Origin: Chloroflexota bacterium
GTDB taxonomy: Bacteria > Chloroflexota > Dehalococcoidia > Lucifugimonadales > UBA826
Assembly (NCBI GenBank): GCA_002708065.1
Contig: PAOO01000036.1
Coordinates: 7,291-15,668, forward strand
DNA: 8,378 bases
Direction: 5' to 3'
The translations under genes and the position numbers were made by a program. Positions 5,910 through 8,378 of this stretch are shown piece by piece. Every line of letters begins with the position of its first letter. Within the stretch, counting starts at the first letter, position 1. Below the pieces are notes generated by a model. That model saw nothing but the letters and a program-made list of their open reading frames with translations, was not told the DNA's origin and ran no database searches.

Positions 5910-6734
5910 ATGTCAGCATTAGAATCGTTGCCGTTTGGTACAAGAACTTTCGTTATGGGCGTACTTAACGTTACCCCCGATTCCTTTTCAGGAGACGGAC
6001 TAGGCTCTGACGTAAATACCGCTCTTAGTAGGGCATCGAGATTTATTGAAGAAGGTGTGGACATAATTGACGTAGGAGGTGAATCAACTCGCCCCTCAGG
6101 AATTTACGAAGGAGTCCAGGAGATTCAGGAGGAAGAGGAAATTAGAAGAGTTATTCCTGTGATAGATGCCATCAAATCCAGAACCAATGTACTTATAAGT
6201 GTGGACACATATAAAGCGAACGTGGCGTTAGCTGCGGTGAACGCTGGGGCATCCATTGTGAACGATATCTGGGGTATGCAGAGAGATCCTGATATGACAT
6301 CAGTAATTTCAAGTACAGGTTGTTCGGTCGTTTTAATGCATAATACGAGTAATCCTGACTATTCTGACGTCGTCCAGGACACTATATTCACCCTATCTGA
6401 AATGGTCGATAGAGCAGTAAGGAGTGGTGTCAACAAAGAATCCATACTTATAGATCCAGGAATTGGATTTGGAAAGACGGTGAAACAAAATTTAGAGATA
6501 CTCAGACGTCTGGATGAATACAAGACTATAGGGAGACCTTTACTTGTGGGAACGTCGAGGAAATCCACTATCGGAAATGTCCTTGATCTGCCAGTTGATG
6601 AACGTCTTGAAGGTACAGCAGCAACCGTTGCATTGGCGATTGCAAAAGGAGTTGATATTGTGCGAGTACATGACGTTAAAGAAATGATAAGAGTATCGAG
6701 AATGAGCGACGCAATAGTCAGAGGATGGAATTAA
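5910..6734 (+). CDS. folP: Dihydropteroate synthase
   Basis: Condenses 4-aminobenzoate with 6-hydroxymethyl-dihydropterin diphosphate to dihydropteroate in folate synthesis; the family is the target of sulfonamides. The 274 residues form a complete TIM-barrel pterin-binding domain. They show GVLNVTPDSFSGDG (17-30, with Asn20), GGESTRP (56-62), SVDTYK (97-102), VNDIWG (117-122), Asp182 in IDPGIGFGK, GTSRKS (214-219, with Lys218) and RVHDV (252-256, with Arg252 and His254). The usual pterin and diphosphate ligands are therefore intact. The ATG has AGGA six bases upstream. It is divergent from the carboxyltransferase operon and overlaps folK by one base, forming a two-gene folate operon in which the products act in successive steps. 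No oddities are seen in the active site. Confidence 0.96.
   Translation: MSALESLPFGTRTFVMGVLNVTPDSFSGDGLGSDVNTALSRASRFIEEGVDIIDVGGESTRPSGIYEGVQEIQEEEEIRRVIPVIDAIKSRTNVLISVDTYKANVALAAVNAGASIVNDIWGMQRDPDMTSVISSTGCSVVLMHNTSNPDYSDVVQDTIFTLSEMVDRAVRSGVNKESILIDPGIGFGKTVKQNLEILRRLDEYKTIGRPLLVGTSRKSTIGNVLDLPVDERLEGTAATVALAIAKGVDIVRVHDVKEMIRVSRMSDAIVRGWN
6720..6724 (+). promoter_or_regulatory. Ribosome binding site inside the end of folP deciding the folK start
   Basis: AGAGG lies nine bases before the ATG at 6734 but directly abuts the ATG at 6725. Only the later ATG has workable spacing, and it forms a TAATG stop-start overlap with folP. Confidence 0.5.
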
Positions 6735-7252
6735 TGGCGGTCAGCTCGAAAGTTTTTGTTGGAGTCGGGTCTAATCTAGGAGACAAATCCGAAAATATCA
6801 GGCTTGCCATAAACGAAATCAAGAAAAATTCACTTCTCTTAAAGGCATCTGGGATTTATGAATCTTTTCCCTTAGGTTTTTCAACACAACCGAACTTCTT
6901 AAACTCTGTCTGTGAGTTGACCACGGATCTAGACCCATGGGGATTCTTGAGACGATTGATGTTTATTGAGGAGAGCTTCGGTAGAACGCGCACCTTTGTA
7001 AATGCCCCTAGAGAGATAGATCTGGATATACTTTTATGGGGTTCAATGAGAATTAATCAACCAGGACTTGTGATTCCTCACCCCAGAATGGAGAGTCGTG
7101 GGTTTGTACTGGGACCCCTTCTAGAGCTTGACCCTGCAATTATTCATCCACATTCCTGCAGACCTCTGATCGAGGTTTACAACTCGCTTGGCAAGTTTGA
7201 CAAACCTGTCAGAATCAACGTCAAGACCTCATGTCTTGGGGAAGAAGATTAG
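6734..7252 (+). CDS. folK: 6-hydroxymethyl-7,8-dihydropterin pyrophosphokinase (HPPK)
   Basis: Transfers diphosphate from ATP to 6-hydroxymethyl-dihydropterin, making the substrate of the folP product encoded just upstream. The 172 residues carry the full signature: VGVGSNLGD (9-17), Asn57 in FLNSV, ESFGRTR (80-86), PREIDLDILLWG (92-103, with Asp96 and Asp98 as magnesium ligands) and PHPRMESRGFVLGPL (115-129). Two ATGs are possible. The one at 6734 overlaps the folP stop as TAATG and has AGAGG nine bases upstream; the one at 6725 would add only three residues and has no room for a ribosome site. The last 32 bases overlap the end of the convergent Trm112-like gene. The tail after about residue 145 is not conserved in the family. 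Confidence 0.95.
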   Translation: MAVSSKVFVGVGSNLGDKSENIRLAINEIKKNSLLLKASGIYESFPLGFSTQPNFLNSVCELTTDLDPWGFLRRLMFIEESFGRTRTFVNAPREIDLDILLWGSMRINQPGLVIPHPRMESRGFVLGPLLELDPAIIHPHSCRPLIEVYNSLGKFDKPVRINVKTSCLGEED

Positions 7253-7403
7253 GAATGGATTCTTCGATAGGGAATAACTGATCGCAGGCGTTGCAGGTCA
7301 AGGACCCCTCTATAATTTCACCGTTTTTTTCAACTGCGATGTTTAAATCCAAGTCGCCCTTGCATTCAGGACAAACCAAAATATCCATCAGGGTTCGTTT
7401 CAA
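7221..7403 (-). CDS. Trm112-like small zinc-binding protein
   Basis: A 60-residue protein with LMDILVCPECKGDL near the N-terminus and SLTCNACDQLFPIEESIPNLLP after it. Cys11, Cys14, Cys37 and Cys40 form a zinc-ribbon-like four-cysteine site. The order MDIL-CPxC, then CxxC, then PI-x-IPNLLP is the hallmark of the Trm112/YcaR family. In eukaryotes and archaea Trm112 activates methyltransferases; bacterial stand-alone members are mostly uncharacterised. The start is taken as TTG at 7403-7401, because homologues begin about five residues before MDIL and a purine-rich stretch (AGAAAGAAG) lies upstream. An ATG at residue 6 would cut into the conserved start. It lies 35 bases downstream of the CopD-like gene on the same strand, probably as the last gene of that transcript, and its end overlaps folK by 32 bases. 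Confidence 0.85.
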   Translation of the reverse strand: MKRTLMDILVCPECKGDLDLNIAVEKNGEIIEGSLTCNACDQLFPIEESIPNLLPQDMRS

Positions 7404-7438
7404 TTTAAGTAACTTCTTTCTGCAGTCGGAGCAAATTA

Positions 7439-7933
7439 TTATCCTGTGGAACTATTGTAGATAAAATTAAGCAGATCAGATAGCAGAAATACTAATAATC
7501 CCAGCAGCACTACTAGATTGTAGCCAGAAAGCAATCTCACTATACCAAATCTATTCTTCTTAGGTTCATTAGACCGATTAAATGCCGGTGATATGTTTGG
7601 GGTGTGTCTCCTTGCTCGAATTAGGTAAAACATTAACGCTACTGAAGCTATTTTCATTCCCAAAACTGCTACGTATGACACTCCAACCAGTCCGGGAGCA
7701 AGCTTATTGAATGTCATGATTGCTCCTGTAGCCAGCAACACGAATATGCACGTGTCAACGAGTGATCGAAATTCGTTCGCAACTGCTTTCATAAGTGGTT
7801 GGGTCTTACCCTCGCTGCGGTTGGCAGCAGGTCGCAATACAAATAACCAAAATAGGCTTCCTCCCACCCATGCTGCAGCTGACACGAAGTGTGCCCAACG
7901 AACAAATATATGGAACCACTCTAGAACGTTCAA
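7439..7933 (-). CDS. CopD-like four-helix integral membrane protein
   Basis: A 164-residue membrane protein with four predicted helices at about 10-33, 57-76, 82-105 and 139-158, and a basic loop (106-133) between the third and fourth. The first helix carries RWAHFVSAAAWVGGSLFW, with His15 and the WVGG turn. This is typical of CopD-domain proteins linked to copper transport or resistance and of related heme-binding membrane proteins. A metal or heme role is inferred from family resemblance only. The start is TTG at 7933, since no ATG or GTG precedes the conserved helix and the upstream gene ends two codons earlier in another frame. Only one base separates its start from the TlpA-like stop, so the two are probably translationally coupled. 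Two adjacent TAA codons end the gene. Confidence 0.75.
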   Translation of the reverse strand: MNVLEWFHIFVRWAHFVSAAAWVGGSLFWLFVLRPAANRSEGKTQPLMKAVANEFRSLVDTCIFVLLATGAIMTFNKLAPGLVGVSYVAVLGMKIASVALMFYLIRARRHTPNISPAFNRSNEPKKNRFGIVRLLSGYNLVVLLGLLVFLLSDLLNFIYNSSTG

Positions 7934-7934
7934 T

Positions 7935-8378
7935 CTATTTTTCTTCTGCTGAAAGCATATGGTCTAAAACCTCATCCATTTGCTGTTGAGATATCGATCC
8001 TTGCCATGTTTTGAAAATATCGCCTCTTGCATCAATGAAAAAAGTTGTTGGAAAAACGGAAACTCCATAATCAACAGCTATTTCTCCTTTAATATCCGGG
8101 CCGACTGCATAATTAATATCATTTTCGGTCACAAACTTTTGACCATCTTCTAACGAATCCAATCCGATTAACTGAATTCCTACCACATCTAACCTGTCTT
8201 TATGTTTTCTGTATATCGAGTTAATCTCCGGCATCTCAGCTATGCAAGGCGGGCACGATGGAAACCAAAAATTAACTATCAATGGCGGGTTTCCCTTTGG
8301 GTCGAATAGATAACTAATGCCTTCTTCATAGTCTTTAGTCCCATAGAGTTCAATTACAAACTTGGGGGCTCTATCTTT
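7935..8378 (-). CDS. TlpA/ResA-like thioredoxin-fold protein, N-terminus outside the window
   Basis: The last 147 residues of an envelope thiol-disulfide oxidoreductase of the TlpA/redoxin family. The reading frame is open to the right edge, so the true start and any signal peptide or membrane anchor lie beyond it. Counting from the first visible residue, APKF at 4-7 is the usual family opening, FWFPSCPPC (37-45) holds the redox pair Cys42/Cys45, and VFPTTFFID (108-116) holds the conserved cis-proline Pro110. Such proteins reduce or oxidise periplasmic or extracytoplasmic proteins, for example in cytochrome c or copper-site assembly. The downstream neighbour is a CopD-like membrane protein starting one base after the stop, which would fit a metal or cytochrome role, but this is inference. 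A TTG at 8282-8280 lies inside the conserved domain and is not a start. Confidence 0.88.
   Translation of the reverse strand, partial: KDRAPKFVIELYGTKDYEEGISYLFDPKGNPPLIVNFWFPSCPPCIAEMPEINSIYRKHKDRLDVVGIQLIGLDSLEDGQKFVTENDINYAVGPDIKGEIAVDYGVSVFPTTFFIDARGDIFKTWQGSISQQQMDEVLDHMLSAEEK

Noticed and set aside
6725..6733. ATG at 6725 as the folK start
   Set aside because: The AGAGG ribosome site directly touches it, leaving no spacing. The ATG at 6734 has nine bases and overlaps the folP stop.
7707..7989. Plus-strand open frames opposite the CopD-like and TlpA-like genes
   Set aside because: They are shadows of the two minus-strand genes, which have clear helices and a CPPC motif.
8280..8282. TTG as the start of the TlpA-like gene
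   Set aside because: The frame stays open to the window edge and carries the conserved APKF opening upstream, so this TTG codes for an internal Leu just before the redox motif.

Overview
This is a bacterial window of plain housekeeping and central-carbon genes. I see no mobile element, CRISPR array, rRNA, tRNA or long repeat. By eye the DNA leans slightly to A+T, genes are closely packed, and several starts appear to be TTG. The gene types (LDH-like malate dehydrogenase, Trm112-like zinc protein, CopD-like and TlpA-like envelope proteins, a biotin-dependent carboxyltransferase cluster) would fit an uncultivated Chloroflexota/Dehalococcoidia-type bacterium, possibly marine. That assignment is an inference from protein flavour; an actinobacterial or other origin is not excluded.

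Left edge (1-1089): the N-terminus of a LOG/TIGR00725-type Rossmann protein runs leftward out of the window from a TTG start. It is divergent from an NADP-type short-chain dehydrogenase (SDR) on the plus strand. The SDR converges with the next block.

Central block (1140-5778, minus strand): a four-gene run is transcribed right to left. It comprises an acyl-CoA carboxyltransferase (12S/PccB/MmdA family), a 62-residue protein coupled by a GTGA overlap, a 5S/OadA/PycB-type carboxyltransferase with a fused C-terminal biotinyl domain, and malate dehydrogenase. The set holds a CoA-side carboxyltransferase, a keto-acid-side carboxyltransferase and a biotin carrier. It has no biotin carboxylase and no membrane sodium-pump subunit within the window. 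The simplest reading is a transcarboxylase-like complex moving CO2 between a (methyl)malonyl-CoA-type thioester and pyruvate/oxaloacetate, with malate dehydrogenase handling the oxaloacetate. A conventional carboxylase with a biotin carboxylase encoded elsewhere remains possible. A 131-base divergent region with several overlapping inverted repeats lies upstream.

Right block (5910-7252, plus strand): folP and folK overlap at TAATG and encode two consecutive steps of folate synthesis. The end of folK overlaps a convergent small gene for a Trm112-like zinc protein.

Right edge (7221-8378, minus strand): a TlpA/ResA-like thioredoxin-fold protein (N-terminus outside the window), a four-helix CopD-like membrane protein one base downstream, and the Trm112-like gene probably form one transcript. 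The first two suggest an envelope redox or metal-related role, which the window alone cannot settle.

No stretch longer than 300 bases lacks a gene.
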